A stretch of 64,000 bases of DNA from Protula sp. h YS-2021 (Eukaryota > Annelida > Polychaeta > Sabellida > Serpulidae), in assembly GCA_949752745.1 (NCBI GenBank), contig OX457026.1, positions 47,129,256 through 47,193,255 of the forward strand. The letters run 5' to 3'. The position numbers were made by a program, and so were the translations under genes. How positions within the stretch are numbered: the first letter of the stretch is position 1; every line of letters begins with the position of its first letter. Shown here piece after piece: positions 13,060 through 23,644 of this stretch. A model generated the notes under the pieces. It had not been told where the DNA came from and searched no databases. It saw only the letters and a program-made list of their open reading frames with translations.

Positions 13060-13914
13060 GATTTTACCGGTGAGAGTAATGAATGGTAACAAGAGTATAG
13101 AGACTTATGTTCTCTTAGATAATGGTTCGGGTGTGTCATTGTGTGATGAGATTTTAGTCTGTATGCTTGGTCTCGCCGGTAAAGAAAAATCATTCACTTA
13201 AATACAATAAATGGCAATCATAGAGTAAGTGGTACGGAAGTAAACTTGGTGGTTTACTCTCTACATGACAATGACGATGTACACATTGAAAGAGCGTGGT
13301 CGGTGGCTAAGCTGCCGATATCATTGCGTGGAATGCCAGACAGCCAAGACCTAGCTGTATGGCCACATCTTTCGAGTATTGTTATACCGAAAATTAGATC
13401 ACATGACGTCATGTTGCTTATCGGGGGTGATACCCCCGAAGCCTTCTGGCCGCTCGAAGAGCGCCGGGGTAAAAGAGGCGAACCATTCGCCATTCGTTTG
13501 ATTTTGGGTTGGACAATTCAGGGACCGGTATATAGAGAGGGCGAAAATAACGAATTCCGAGTAAACTTCCAACAGTCGGAGGATAATCTGCTACAGGAAC
13601 AGCTAAATAAAATGTGGAGCACAGAGTTCAACCACCACAAGACAAGGGGTAAGGCATTGTCTGTTCAAGATAAACAGGCCCTTTCTATTATGCAAAAAAC
13701 GGTCACTTTGAAAAATGGACACTACATGGTCGCTCTTCCTTGGAGAGCTGAAAATATAGCCCTACCCAATAACCGTGGTATGGCCGAAAATTGGCCCAAG
13801 TACTTAAAAAATAAGTTTAAACGCGATCCTGAATTTCACGATAAATACTCAAAGCAAATTGAAGACTACAGTACAAAGGGGTATGCTGGTGAAGTGCTTA
13901 GTGGTGAAACCTAA
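13060..13914 (+). pseudogene. BEL/Pao aspartic protease and following Pol region
   Basis: An aspartic-protease context YVLLDNGSGVSLCDE is read around 13105-13150, with D-N-G-S where retropepsins usually have D-[ST]-G. The open block 13246-13914 continues with IVIPKIRSHDVMLLIGGD and LGWTIQGPVY, typical of the Pao protease C-terminus and the linker into RT. A frame break separates the two. Confidence 0.65.
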
Positions 13915-14640
13915 GGCGAAAGGATCTGGTACCTACCTCATCATGCTGTTTTTAACATAAACAAGCCGGGAAAGGTTCGCGTAGTATTTGACTGCGCAGC
14001 CAAGTACAGAAATACGTCACTCAATACAAACTTGTTACAAGGCCCAGATCCTGTCAACAGCTTAAAAGGGTACTCATTAGGTTTAGGCAGGGACGCATTG
14101 CTATAGTTTCCGACATAGAAGCAATGTTTCACCAAGTGCAAGTCGTGGATGACGATAGAAATGCGTTGCGATTTTTTGTGGTGGCACAAGGATGATCCAG
14201 AAGGTGAGATCAAAGATTACCGTATGAATGTGCACATTTTCGTCACCGAGTTGCACTGCATTCTGTCTTAAAAAATGTTCAAAGGATAACGAGACTAGCT
14301 ATAAACCCGTTACTGTCAGCACAGTGGATAAAAATTTCTATGTGGATGACCTGTTAAAGTCTGTGCCTATTGTAGAAGAAGGTAAAGTTCTCGTAACTGA
14401 ACTTAGGGATATGTTGAACAAAGGCGGGTTTAAACTAACCAAATGGGCCTCTAACAATAACAATGTTCTGTCTTCCGGTCAACGAGCCGGTCAAAGAGCG
14501 AGCACAAGGTCTAGCTAGATTAGAATTCGATGACAGCACTCAAGTCGAGAGAGCTCTTGGTGTAGTTTGGGAAGTACAAGACAAACCGACGTTTCGAATA
14601 AAGCAAAGCAACAAACATTACACATATGCATGTTGGCCCT
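13915..14640 (+). pseudogene. BEL/Pao reverse transcriptase, RNase H missing
   Basis: RT motifs appear in shifting frames: [17 protein letters not shown] near 13980, MFHQVQV near 14125, and the catalytic box FYVDDLLKS at 14336-14362. The sequence after about 14600 jumps from the RT connection domain straight into the integrase zinc domain (INKCFECRQRR near 14710). The RNase H domain therefore appears to have been deleted near 14620-14650. Confidence 0.7.
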
Positions 14641-15732
14641 CGCCACACTGTCGGCGCTACGCTCCAAGTACTGGATCGTCAATGGCATTCAAGCCTGTAA
14701 GAGTGTAATAAACAAATGTTTTGAATGTCGCCAACGGAGACAACGCCCGATGCGTCAACGCATGGCCGATCTTCCTGTCGAAAGACTCACACCCGATAAG
14801 GCACCTTTTACTAACGTTGGTGTGGACTATTTTGGTCCATTTGTTATCAAATATGGACGCTCGAATGTAAAACGATATGGGTGCATTTTACATGCTTGAC
14901 CACATGGGCCGTACACCTGGAAGTCGCACACGCTCTTGATACAGATTCATTTCTGTGTGCCATTAGTAGATTCACAGCGCGAAGGGACAAGCCCGAGGAA
15001 ATCTTTTCAGACAATGGGACAAATCTTTGTTCTCGTGAAAAGAAGTTACAACTGAGCTTAAAACAGTTTAACCAAAATAAGTTGAACAACAGACTTGTAC
15101 AAAGGGGAATAGAGTGGCAATTCACTCCACCACACGCCAGCAATGTTGGTGGTATGTGGGAACGTATGATTCGTTCCGTTCGTGATGTGTTAACGGCCTT
15201 GATTAAACAACAACTGCTTACAGACGAGACGCTCCTCACTCTTATGACAGAAGTAGAAGGCATTCTCAACTCAAGACCCATTACAGGGATAAGCAATCAT
15301 GTTGGTGACCCAGACCAAATCACACCAAATCACTTGTTACTGCTGAACCCAAGTGGCAGCTTGCCTCCCTGAATTTTCGACAAACACGATAATGTGACAG
15401 TTAGGAGGTGGCGGCAAGTACATTACCTTGCAATGTAGCAGGAGGTGGCGGCAAGTACATTACCTTGCAAATCTATTATGAAAGTGATGGATTAGAGATT
15501 ATCTCCCATCTTTTCGAATAAGAGAGAAGTGGCAACGCATCGATGTGTCGCACCAGACGATATAGTATTACTGGTCGAAGAAAATTTGCCTCGGGGTCAA
15601 TGGCCACTCGCTGTTGTAACAGACGTGAACAAGGGTCGCGATGGTTTAGTGCGCAGTTGCAACTTCCGAAAAGAGACATATGAGTATGTGAGACCTATTA
15701 ATAAATTGTGTCTCCTGGAGCAAGCTAATTAG
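14641..15732 (+). pseudogene. BEL/Pao integrase with DUF5641-like tail
   Basis: A zinc-binding remnant (CFECRQRR) precedes the core. The core has VGVDYFGPFVIKYG near 14820, FSDNGTNLC near 15005-15030, and the Glu-containing GGMWERMIRSVRDV near 15150. The tail at 15529-15732 (LPRGQWPLAVVTDV, EYVRPINKLCLLE) matches the DUF5641 region of BEL integrases. Frame breaks occur near 14880 and 15373-15520. A 31 bp direct duplication sits in the damaged stretch (15403-15470). Confidence 0.72.
15403..15470 (+). repeat. 31 bp tandem duplication inside the integrase
   Basis: The 31 bases from 15403 recur from 15440, separated by six bases. The duplication disrupts the integrase tail frame. Confidence 0.8.
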
Positions 15733-15865
15733 CTCCAAATCTGACTTAAAGTGTACATAGTTTCAATCTGTTAAAGCCTTGATATGTGAATTGTATACAT
15801 GTACATATTTGCTACTGTATCGAGGTTAAAATAAACCTATTTACGTAGAGCATAAGATGATGACT

Positions 15866-16143
15866 ATTTGGGAGCTTTAAACTAGAGGCTCCAACTTTTT
15901 GGGAGTTTTGAAACGAGAGACTCCACCTATTTGGGAGCTTTGAAACTAGAGTCTCCACCTGTTTCGAAGTTTTGAAACGAGAGACTCCACCCATTTGGGA
16001 GCTTTGAAACTAGAAGCTCCACCTATTTTGGAGTTTTGAAACTAGAGACTCCACCCATTTGGGAGCTTTGAAACTAGAGGCTCCAGCTATTTGGGAGATT
16101 TGAAACGAGAAACTCCGCCTAATCGGGAGCTTTGAAACTAGAA
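15866..16143. repeat. Minisatellite next to the BEL 3' LTR
   Basis: About eight units of roughly 32-36 bp alternate TTTGGGAGCTTTGAAACTAG and TTTTGAAACGAGAGACTCCA types. The array ends directly at the 3' LTR (16145), so it lies inside the element, where a polypurine tract would be expected. Confidence 0.75.
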
Positions 16144-16144
16144 G

Positions 16145-17136
16145 TGTGAGTGCCCCTGTTAGCATTGCAGTGCAAGCTATTGAAGGTCAAATTAGCTTAT
16201 GTGCATGGTTTAATAGCTGTATGTATTATACGAGAAACGTTTCTTTGTCAACAATGAATATTAACATTGTTCTTCGTGTTTCAATTTAGGCTGAATTGCC
16301 TGCGCTGTAGGTTAATATGGGCGTATACAGTAACACCGTGCAATTTCATTTATATTTAATTTCGCGCAGTTTTCTCTTTTATTGCATGTGCGTTTGTTGA
16401 AGATGTCAAATATTTGTTGGTTGTATAATAGATAATGGATTAAGCTTAAGGTTGCCTATCTCTAATTCAGGCAACCTTGAGCGAATATAATTTAGGGGCG
16501 CAAAAATTTAGCGTGCATGGAATTTGAATGTCAACTCAGTTTCACTGCTTGAGGATCCCGAATCATCCTGAGCCTGTTTTCTTCTCCTAATTAGTTACGA
16601 ATTTTGAGATGCGAGTTGTTCGTGAATTCTCGCTATAGAAATCTTTAGAGAGCTAATAGTCACTCGTAACAATTGCTCTTACAAAATTGTAAGTGTTTTG
16701 TTAAAAACTTATTGTGCCTCTGTCGAATTGGAGTAGAAAGGCTGCTATGAAAATGATACGCCAGAGAGACCCAATGTTCGGTAAGCATTATTGTTTGTGT
16801 ATATGTTTTCATTTTTTCTATTTAAGCAATATCTGATTAATTACGTGACGATTAAGTCTCTGTATTTCTGTTCAAGAGGTTTGTTGTATTTCTTAATTTA
16901 CATTGCAATTTGCTTGTGATATACGTGTACATGTAATGTAAACATTTATTACCTTAATGTGGTAAATGCCAATTTAAGAAGAGTTTACAATGTTGTTGTA
17001 CAGCAAAAAGCCCTATTTTAAGTTTGTTATTAATTTTCGCAGTTAGCCGCTACCTAGATGACGTGAATAAGTACGAAACAAAAACAAGAAGGCGCGTAAT
17101 CTCATTGTCGTTTCTCTGCAAGCACAGGTACTTTAC
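16145..17136 (+). repeat. 3' LTR of the BEL/Pao element
   Basis: Partner of the repeat at 10334-11324. It shares the start TGTGAGTGCC but has a 16 bp insertion near 16180 and other indels. Confidence 0.8.
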
Positions 17137-17399
17137 AGTTTTATTAATGTTCGCTTTGTTCTGGACGTTGGATACATTTGAATAGCCTCATAAACAATTT
17201 TAGTCGACGTTTATAAATAGGTCGAAGGTGATCACTTCCTCTTTCAGCCCTTCAAGCCCTTGTTCTTCATATTGCGAAACGTTTTCAGCAACTTTCCCTT
17301 ATCCTTACACTTCCAGCTCACAGCAATGAGCGCGACAATAAAGACATTTTTTCTGAGATCGGTCAGTTAGCGGGGAGGGGGGTGGAGGTAAGGGGGTCA

Positions 17400-18400
17400 T
17401 CATACAGAAGTCTCATGGCATTTTTAGACAGACCATGAAGAAATTACTCACCACGTTTAATCAGAGATCAATGGGTCAGCAAGAGGGGGTGAGTCTTACC
17501 CGGACATCATATGTAAAAGTCGAAAATACCTACTATTTTGACATACATAGCGTCCAGGCAAACCCAGGTATTACAAGGAGAGTGGACCTTGGGCGAGGGA
17601 CTGCTTTCGCTAGCTGTCTCTCATACCTGATCCGCCGGTAGGCCTCTTTGCAAGCAGATTCAACATGAGTACATGAGTCCCAAAAGTTTCATAATCGTCT
17701 GTCCAGATCGCATCCAGCCACAGGCTGTTGTGTGTAGTCGCAACACTTGCTGTACGCGTTTCTCCTGGCAACCACACCACAGAGATTCTCGAAAAAGCAT
17801 TCCGCATTCTAGAGGTGGCACTAGTGAATCCGGTGTTGTCCCAGTTCCCGTTACTACAACGGTGGGAAGTGCGACACCGGTTCGGCTACCAAAGGGATCC
17901 CGCACTTTAGCAGCCCCACTGTGATCACTTGTACATCAAACCCACTAATATTAAACCTGCTCCTGTGGGGCCTAAAGGGACCTGGTTGAACAAGTAAGGA
18001 TTTTAATACAAGCGTTGGTATGCATACAAGAAGTCCAAACAGGGTCAGTCAGGTCTATTTATGGAAAGCAGCGGAAGACATTTTTGAGAGGTGGGTGCTA
18101 ACAGGGCAGGGCAGGTAGCCGCTACTAGCAGATTTCCTGATATACTTTTTTGAGGAGCAGAAAGTGGCAACTATAACCATAAAGGGTAAAGAACGGTACT
18201 GGTGGCGGCCTTGAAAAATGCATCCAGTTACGTTCTGAGGTAAGACAAGTTTCTCTCAAAGCAAATATATAATTTTCGTTGCCAGGGACCCAACCGTGAA
18301 GCATGGGGATCAGTGGAATCTGAAGGTGGTTTCGCTCATGCTCGCATCAGACAAGCGTTGAAGTGAGAAACATGCATGGACAAGACTACCTGCTCGATAA
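17400..18400 (+). mobile_element. DIRS-like fragment: end of RNase H region and start of tyrosine recombinase
   Basis: Mixed-frame reading shows PVGLFASRFN near 17640 and LSQFPLLQRW near 17840, as in the DIRS region between RNase H and recombinase. A SAM-like recombinase N-terminal domain follows from about 18115 (ADFLIYFFEEQKVAT, VLVAALKNASSYVL). Stops interrupt every frame. The catalytic half of the recombinase was not found before the CR1-like element begins. Confidence 0.5.
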
Positions 18401-18599
18401 TATAAACAAAAGGTTAATTCTTAAATATAGTGTAGATCTCTAGGGTAAAACACACATTGTCAATCATAAAAAGGGCATCGTTCCAGAAACAGTTACACCT
18501 GCCGGACAACGGACAAATGAAGAGTTAACCTGGAACTTGGAAATGTCTCGCGAAGGCACAAGTATTCTCAGGTTACCAAAGCATTTCGAAACCCAAGGC

Positions 18600-20935
18600 A
18601 ACAACGTTTCACAAGTTCCTTTATTCCACATATTCTACTTTCAACTTTCGTAGTACACTCATATGTGTAGACTTCGACATACATGTAAACAAACGAGATG
18701 ATGATTCCGCGACGCTGTTGCATGGTTTGTTGGATACGTTTGGACTCAAACAACATGTGCAATGTTCTACCCATAGGCTAGGTAACACATTAGATTTAAA
18801 CATAATAAAACACGACTATTTTGTGCCTGTTACACCACCTGTTTCGGACGCTGTCTTTTCTGACCATTTTGCTCTTGAATGTCAGTTACCAGTGCATGCT
18901 GAAACTTCTCAAAAGAAACTTATATCATGTCGTCGACTGAAATCCATAGACAGTAATTCTTTCAGAGAAGATTTAGAACAATTACCAGTTATTAAAGATC
19001 CATCGGACAATGTAACGGACTTCGTACATAATTACAACATCCAAACACTAGAAATGTTTGAAAAACACCAACCAATTCAATCAAAATCTATACCCTGCTG
19101 CTCAGGTCGTAAATGATTTGATGAGGAGTATTGCAATTAAAATTAAAATGCCGTCGAGTCAAATGCAAATTCATTAAAACATCTCTCGAATGAATCAAAG
19201 TTAAAGGCACTTCGGAACTCCTACAGCATTCTTTTGCGAAGTTAACAAATCTGCGTACTTCACCGTGCTAATCGAAAGAAATAGCGGAGACCAGGAAACT
19301 CTTTTTAGAGTTGTGAACTCATTGATAAAAAGGTCAACTGTTTCACCATTTTCGGAAGCTGACTCTGATAAAGATCTGGCAAATGAATTTGCATTATTTT
19401 TCAAGTCTAAAATAGACAAAATTGTGAATTCTTTCAATGTGCAGACTGAAAATAATATTCATAGTGAAAGTTCCTTCGAATTTGGTAGCCTCAGTAAATT
19501 TAGTACAATTACTGAAAAAGACACTAAATCTTTCGTGCTAAGCTCAGCGAGTAAACAGTGTATTCTGGATCCATTGCCAACGTTTTAGTGAAGCAATCGA
19601 TTGACATTCTTTCTCCTGTGTTTTATGAAAGAGTGAATAAATTACTAAGCAAAAGTACTGTGCCTGTTGAATTCAAGCATGCCATAGTAACACCTCTACT
19701 TACAAAACTCTGGCCTAGATTCAGAATATAAAAATTTCCGACCAGTCTCTAGCCATTCGTTGTCAAAAATTCTTGAAAAGGCGGTCGCATATCAAACAGG
19801 CACTTTATGTGAACTTTATAATTTAGATGAACAAATGCAGTCCGCTTACAGGAAACAATACAGCACAACACAGTACAGAATCAGCCTTGATAAAAGTTCA
19901 AAACGACATATTAATGGCTACCGATCGATACTAGGTAACAGTATTAGCACTCCGTCTGCAACATTTGACACTTGTAATCCCGAAATATATCTAAAACGGC
20001 TTTAATCGGAATTCTCTGGTACAATTTTGGAGTGGTTTGCTCATATTAGACGGATAGAACCCAAAGTGTACAGACTGGTGACTTTATGTCAGACCCAGTG
20101 CCTCTATTAACGGGTTTCTCCTAGGGATATCCTACGCACCGTAGAAATATATTTTCTCTTTTTGCGGACGACTTTCAGCTGTATAAATCGTTCAATCCAT
20201 TGTCAATAGAAGATCAGCTCTTGGCTAAAATGAATCTTGAAAACTCAATAGAACGCGTAGAAAATTGGTTGAGGGATAAAAAACTTAAAATGAATAAGAG
20301 TAAAACGGAATTTATAATGATTGAAAATAAATCACAACTACAGAAATTGCAGTATAATTCGATTTCTGTTGACAATGACGCCATTCTTGGCGATCTGTAT
20401 TAAGTCATGTTAAGCACATTATAAAAACAGGATAGTACAATCTCCGGCAGTTAAAAGCGCCCAGACCTTATCTCACCATGACGCTTGAAAGACTTTCGTC
20501 CATGCATTAATATTTTATCGCTTAGACTCCGCCAATGCTTAACTTTACGGAATACCGGAAAGGTTACTTGATGTGTCTCAACGACTTCAAAACAGCTCGG
20601 CTAGACTAATTACGTTTAAAAAAAAGCAGTGATTAAAGAATCTCCATTGGCTCCTAGTGCGCGCCCGCATTAGGTACAAGATTATTTTGTGGACATACAA
20701 GAATTATTGTCGGTACGGACTGTGTCAAGACTCGACCTACGATAATCGGACAATGGCATATTGTGGAAAGTTCCTTAATCGCCATTAAAAGGAGGTGGTG
20801 ATCGATCTTTCAGTGTAGCTGCCCCTAAATTATGGAACTGTTTGCCCTGAAATATGCGTAGCACCATCGAATCAATAAATGTGTATAAGAAGAGACTAAA
20901 CCCCTCTTTTCAATCAGTATTACTAATTATCAGTA
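18600..20935 (+). mobile_element. CR1/L2-type non-LTR retrotransposon, 5'-truncated and decayed
   Basis: The end of an EEP endonuclease domain is read at 18718-18900 (LLDTFGLKQHVQ, THRLGNTLDL, VFSDHFALE). A reverse transcriptase follows through about 20400, including the catalytic context FADDFQLY at about 20160-20185. The 3' part reads IRYKIILWTY near 20665-20700, common in this clade. Several frameshifts are present and most of the endonuclease domain is missing. Confidence 0.75.
19265..20403 (+). pseudogene. Non-LTR reverse transcriptase
   Basis: The block 19265-19588 (LANEFALFFKSKIDKI, SASKQCILDPLPT) and the block 19760-20005 (MSKILEKAVAYQ, MQSAYRKQYST) are the RT fingers of a CR1-type element. 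The palm with FADDFQLY is in the sequence between 20150 and 20200. The thumb reads NLENSIERVENWLRDKKLKM at 20233-20292. Frame breaks occur near 19588, 19730 and 20005. Confidence 0.7.
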
Positions 20936-21651
20936 TTTTTATTTTCAGTATTATATGTTAATTTTAACTTGACTACGTCTCGAGGAGTACACCTATCCCC
21001 CGTGTGTGATATGGTGTGTGTAGGACTACGCAAAATTGAAAAGTGGAAGGATAGGTAGACGTAGTGTCTAACATTTAAACGAATCAATCCATTAACCAGT
21101 AGGCGGTGAGAGTGCCGCTAAGTAGACGGTGAGGTACGCTAAGTACAGCATCCGGAAAATTTTTGGTCACTGCACTGCGGACGATAACAGGAAACCCGTG
21201 TGCAGAATTTAAAACGAATCCATCTATTAATGTGGCCTGTAGGCGCGTGAAACTGAGGCGTGACAGACGGTCAGGCAGACGGACAGACAGATAGACGGAC
21301 AGACAGAACAGTCTAAAACTATATCCCTCATTCCAACATGGGATAATTAGTTCTTTCTGGCTTAAGCATTTGTAAAGCACCATGGAAAATCGGTAATTGA
21401 TATACGCGCTATAAAAAACATGGATATTAGTTTTTTTCGGGTACAACCAAAATATTAAGGAAGTGGCTATTTCCGCCTTGATCATTTGGGTCTTTTCGTC
21501 GCAGTGGCCTATTTTTGTTCATTTAAGTTTCGTCTGGCATGTCAGTGCAGTTGTCTTATGTTAATTTAATTTCTGTTGTCTCCGAATGCAATTTGTATAA
21601 AATATTTAAAAACTAACAAGATTATCTATCTAGCGTCGAAAGATGACTCAC
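20936..21651. other. Intergenic or intronic DNA
   Basis: No gene was recognised. It contains a short GACAGACGG-type low-complexity tract at 21255-21310. On the minus strand this would lie in the intron downstream of the guanylate cyclase exon. Confidence 0.4.
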
Positions 21652-21826
21652 CCGAGTGGATGCCTATGCGCAGCTTAAGTTGTTCGTGCGGCATGTGGCG
21701 TATTTTGAAAGTACGCACAGCGTTGAGAAGCGCCAGGGCCATCCGTGCTATTTCACGTGCGTGATTTTTGCCATTGCGTACGGGCAGTCCGGACACCACC
21801 ATATATGCGTCGCCTATGGTCTCCAC
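21652..21826 (-). CDS. Internal exon of a receptor-type guanylate cyclase
   Basis: The exon encodes 58 residues of the class III nucleotide cyclase catalytic domain, with [19 protein letters not shown] and [10 protein letters not shown]. In this family the first block contributes to nucleotide binding in the cyclase dimer, which makes cGMP from GTP. The minus-strand acceptor is a CAG directly before GTGGAG at 21826. The donor is G|GTGAGT after 21652. The length of 175 bp leaves a phase-1 end. Receptor guanylate cyclases (natriuretic-peptide-receptor type) match best, from memory; a soluble cyclase subunit is less likely. No neighbouring exon was found. The Polinton at 22284 lies on its 5' side, so probably inside an upstream intron. 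Confidence 0.85.
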
Positions 21827-22277
21827 CTGCCAATGAGCACATCAGTTCTATAAACATTATACTAAGGAGTTATTTTAATAAATTTCTTGACTCGGGTTCC
21901 CCAAAGGAAGCAAGTTCGGTTTGATGCTAATTATGTGTGAAAATGACAATCCAACTACTGTATTCGCTTAGGTTAGGAAACTGGAGAGAATATAAACCGA
22001 CTGCTTAACATCCACGGGCTGGATTTTCGCCCTGGTGTATAGCAGTGTATATTACACTGTTGTTTTTGGGAAACCGATGAGTGCAGATGATACAAATCGC
22101 GTAATAAAACCCAACAAAACCAAATGACGTGACGTGCAGGTATTTTTGAAAAACCGACTTTTCTGTTTATAAAAAAACAATAAAAACATGTAAATAAAAT
22201 GCAGGCAAACACTAAAAATAACCTTTCAAAAGGGAATTTTGTTTGCGCTCGAGCCTTCGAATACCTAAAAACTATTT
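21827..22277. other. Probable intron between the cyclase exon and the Polinton
   Basis: AT-rich sequence, nothing coding. The minus-strand acceptor site of the cyclase exon is at its left edge. Confidence 0.45.
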
Positions 22278-22283
22278 AATAAA
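22278..22283. repeat. Target site duplication, left copy (AATAAA)
   Basis: AATAAA lies directly before the terminal AGTAGTG and is repeated directly after the terminal CACTACT at 42752. Six bases is the established Polinton/Maverick duplication length. Confidence 0.9.
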
Positions 22284-22664
22284 AGTAGTGTAAAAGTGGG
22301 GGTTTAAAAACAGGAAGTGACGTCATAATGACGTCACGTGGTGTTTTGATAGCCCCATGGGGTTTTTAAAACAGTGACGTCATTTCGACGTGATCTAGAC
22401 GTGTTATGGAGGTGATATGGAGGTGATATAGAGGTGATGTGGAGGTGATATGAACGTCATATGAACGTCATATGAACGTCATATGAACGTCATATGAACG
22501 TCATAATGACGTAATATGGAGAGTGGGCGGCCATTCAAACGGGCGGCCATTCAAACAACCATTCAAACGGGCGGCCATTCAAACAACCATTCAAACGGGC
22601 GACCATTTTTTTAAGCATTTCCCACACTCTCATGCATACACAAACATGCTAACACCATAACATG
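22284..22664 (+). repeat. Left terminal inverted repeat
   Basis: The outer part (to about 22600) pairs with the reverse complement of 42302-42751. The inner part (22614-22664) pairs with 39291-39337. It contains three perfect TGACGTCA palindromes (22318-22325, 22329-22336, 22375-22382), a CACGTG overlapping the second one (22335-22340), and two 11 bp arrays: ATGGAGGTGAT-type at about 22405-22450 and ATGAACGTCAT-type at about 22450-22505. Confidence 0.9.
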
Positions 22665-22692
22665 ATTAGCGCTTATTTCAGTATCAGTGGTG

Positions 22693-22708
22693 GGCTCTTA
22701 AAAGAGCC
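22693..22708 (-). promoter_or_regulatory. Histone-mRNA-type 3' stem-loop after the RING gene
   Basis: On the minus strand the 16-mer is a six-base stem GGCTCT/AGAGCC with loop TTTA, followed by CACCA. It starts 41 nt after the RING gene stop. Stem, loop type (UYUM) and following ACC-rich bases match the established 3' stem-loop of replication-dependent histone mRNAs. The upstream flank ACTAACATCT also precedes the stem-loop of the neighbouring Cys-rich gene. Confidence 0.6.
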
Positions 22709-22748
22709 AGGAGATGTTAGTTTTTCTCCTGCTGCTGCCGGTCCCGGT

Positions 22749-23300
22749 TTAAAAGAATGTCACAATGTCCTGCACTGGCCTACTGCAATGTGTGAGCTGT
22801 TGCCCGTTGAACAAAAAGTGGTCCCCTCGCATGCCGCAGGTAAAGCACCTCACAGAGTAGCGGTCATTTAGTGCCAGCAGTTGAGTCCAGTGCGCCGCGC
22901 AGACCAGGCACATTTGATGGCCGCACTCAGACAGCACCCGGTCTGGGGAGATCATACACCCACATCCTGGGCAAATATCCAAGTCTTGCTGGAGGAAGAA
23001 TCTCCCCCAGGTCGGGTACTCTTCTTCTTCCATCCGCGGAGGTATTGACTCCCCTAGCATCATCGTTCTAAAGAACGCTTCATCATAGTGACCAGCCTCT
23101 ATATCTCTGAGCCTCTTTCCAATCGTGATTTGACGGTTGAACAGGACGGGCACGCACATGATGGATCCATGAACCGGGTCCGGCAGCAGCTGGAAGAAGT
23201 AGACTCTTTCTGGCGGTGTCGGTGGCGGTGTGACAGGCAGGTGAAGTTCTCTAACTTCAACAATGGTGCGAGCATCATGTAACGCGAAGAAGCACTCCAT
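22749..23300 (-). CDS. RING-finger protein (183 aa), outward-facing accessory gene
   Basis: The ATG at 23300 was chosen because it lies 44 nt after a TATATAA box; the frame is open further upstream but has no earlier ATG. The C-terminal half has a C3HC4-like RING: a CPGC pair, then CGHQMC, a CxxC pair, and a final CFTCG pair after about 17 residues. RING domains of this type usually recruit E2 enzymes as ubiquitin ligases. No partner can be deduced. The N-terminal half is unrecognised and has a Pro/Thr-rich stretch (TPPPTPPE). The gene reads towards the left terminal repeat. A diverged homologue is at 60625-61148 in the second Polinton. Confidence 0.72.
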   Translation of the reverse strand: MECFFALHDARTIVEVRELHLPVTPPPTPPERVYFFQLLPDPVHGSIMCVPVLFNRQITIGKRLRDIEAGHYDEAFFRTMMLGESIPPRMEEEEYPTWGRFFLQQDLDICPGCGCMISPDRVLSECGHQMCLVCAAHWTQLLALNDRYSVRCFTCGMRGDHFLFNGQQLTHCSRPVQDIVTFF

Positions 23301-23343
23301 GTTGACGGAAGCGAGTGTGAGCCCAAACTGAAATGAGCATGGG

Positions 23344-23350
23344 TTATATA
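23344..23350 (-). promoter_or_regulatory. TATA box of the RING gene
   Basis: TATATAA on the minus strand, 44 nt before the ATG. Confidence 0.6.
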
Positions 23351-23360
23351 CCACCTGAAG

Positions 23361-23560
23361 TCAGGATCGGACCCTCCCCCCCCCCCATGCAGTCGACCTA
23401 AAGTCAGGACCCCCCCGTGCAGTCGACCTAAAGTCAGGACCCCCCCGTGCAGTCGACCTAAAGTCAGGACCCCCCCCCCTCCCAGCTAGCCGACCTAAAC
23501 TCAGGACCCCCCCCCCCTCCCGGGATAGCACAAAGTACTTGCATTAAGTAAGGACCCCCC
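23361..23560. repeat. Tandem repeat with C-tracts, period about 32 bp
   Basis: About five units contain ACCTAAAGTCAGGACCCCCC and GTGCAGTCG. They fill the space between the divergent RING and Cys-rich gene promoters. The C-runs vary in length (7-13). Confidence 0.8.
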
Positions 23561-23598
23561 CCCCCATCAGCATATAATGCGAGGATGTTCGCTAGTAG

Positions 23599-23607
23599 TA
23601 TATAAAG
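23599..23607 (+). promoter_or_regulatory. TATA box of the Cys-rich gene
   Basis: TATATAAAG, 38 nt before the ATG at 23645. Confidence 0.65.
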
Positions 23608-23644
23608 GTGGGTTACAGCTGCATTATCCAACACAAGCAGCAAG

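Larger units (their letters stand above)
10334..17136 (+). mobile_element. BEL/Pao LTR retrotransposon, decayed
   Basis: Two direct repeats of about 990 bp (10334-11324 and 16145-17136) flank a plus-strand internal region. That region holds Gag (DUF1759-like), zinc knuckle, protease, Pao-type reverse transcriptase, integrase and a DUF5641-like tail, in the BEL/Pao order. RNase H seems deleted. Frames are broken in many places. Both repeats start TGTGAGTGCC. I could not find a matching target duplication outside them. Confidence 0.85.

Noticed and set aside
10329..17142. Target duplication for the BEL element
   Set aside because: The bases before 10334 and after 17136 do not match in any four to six base window I compared.
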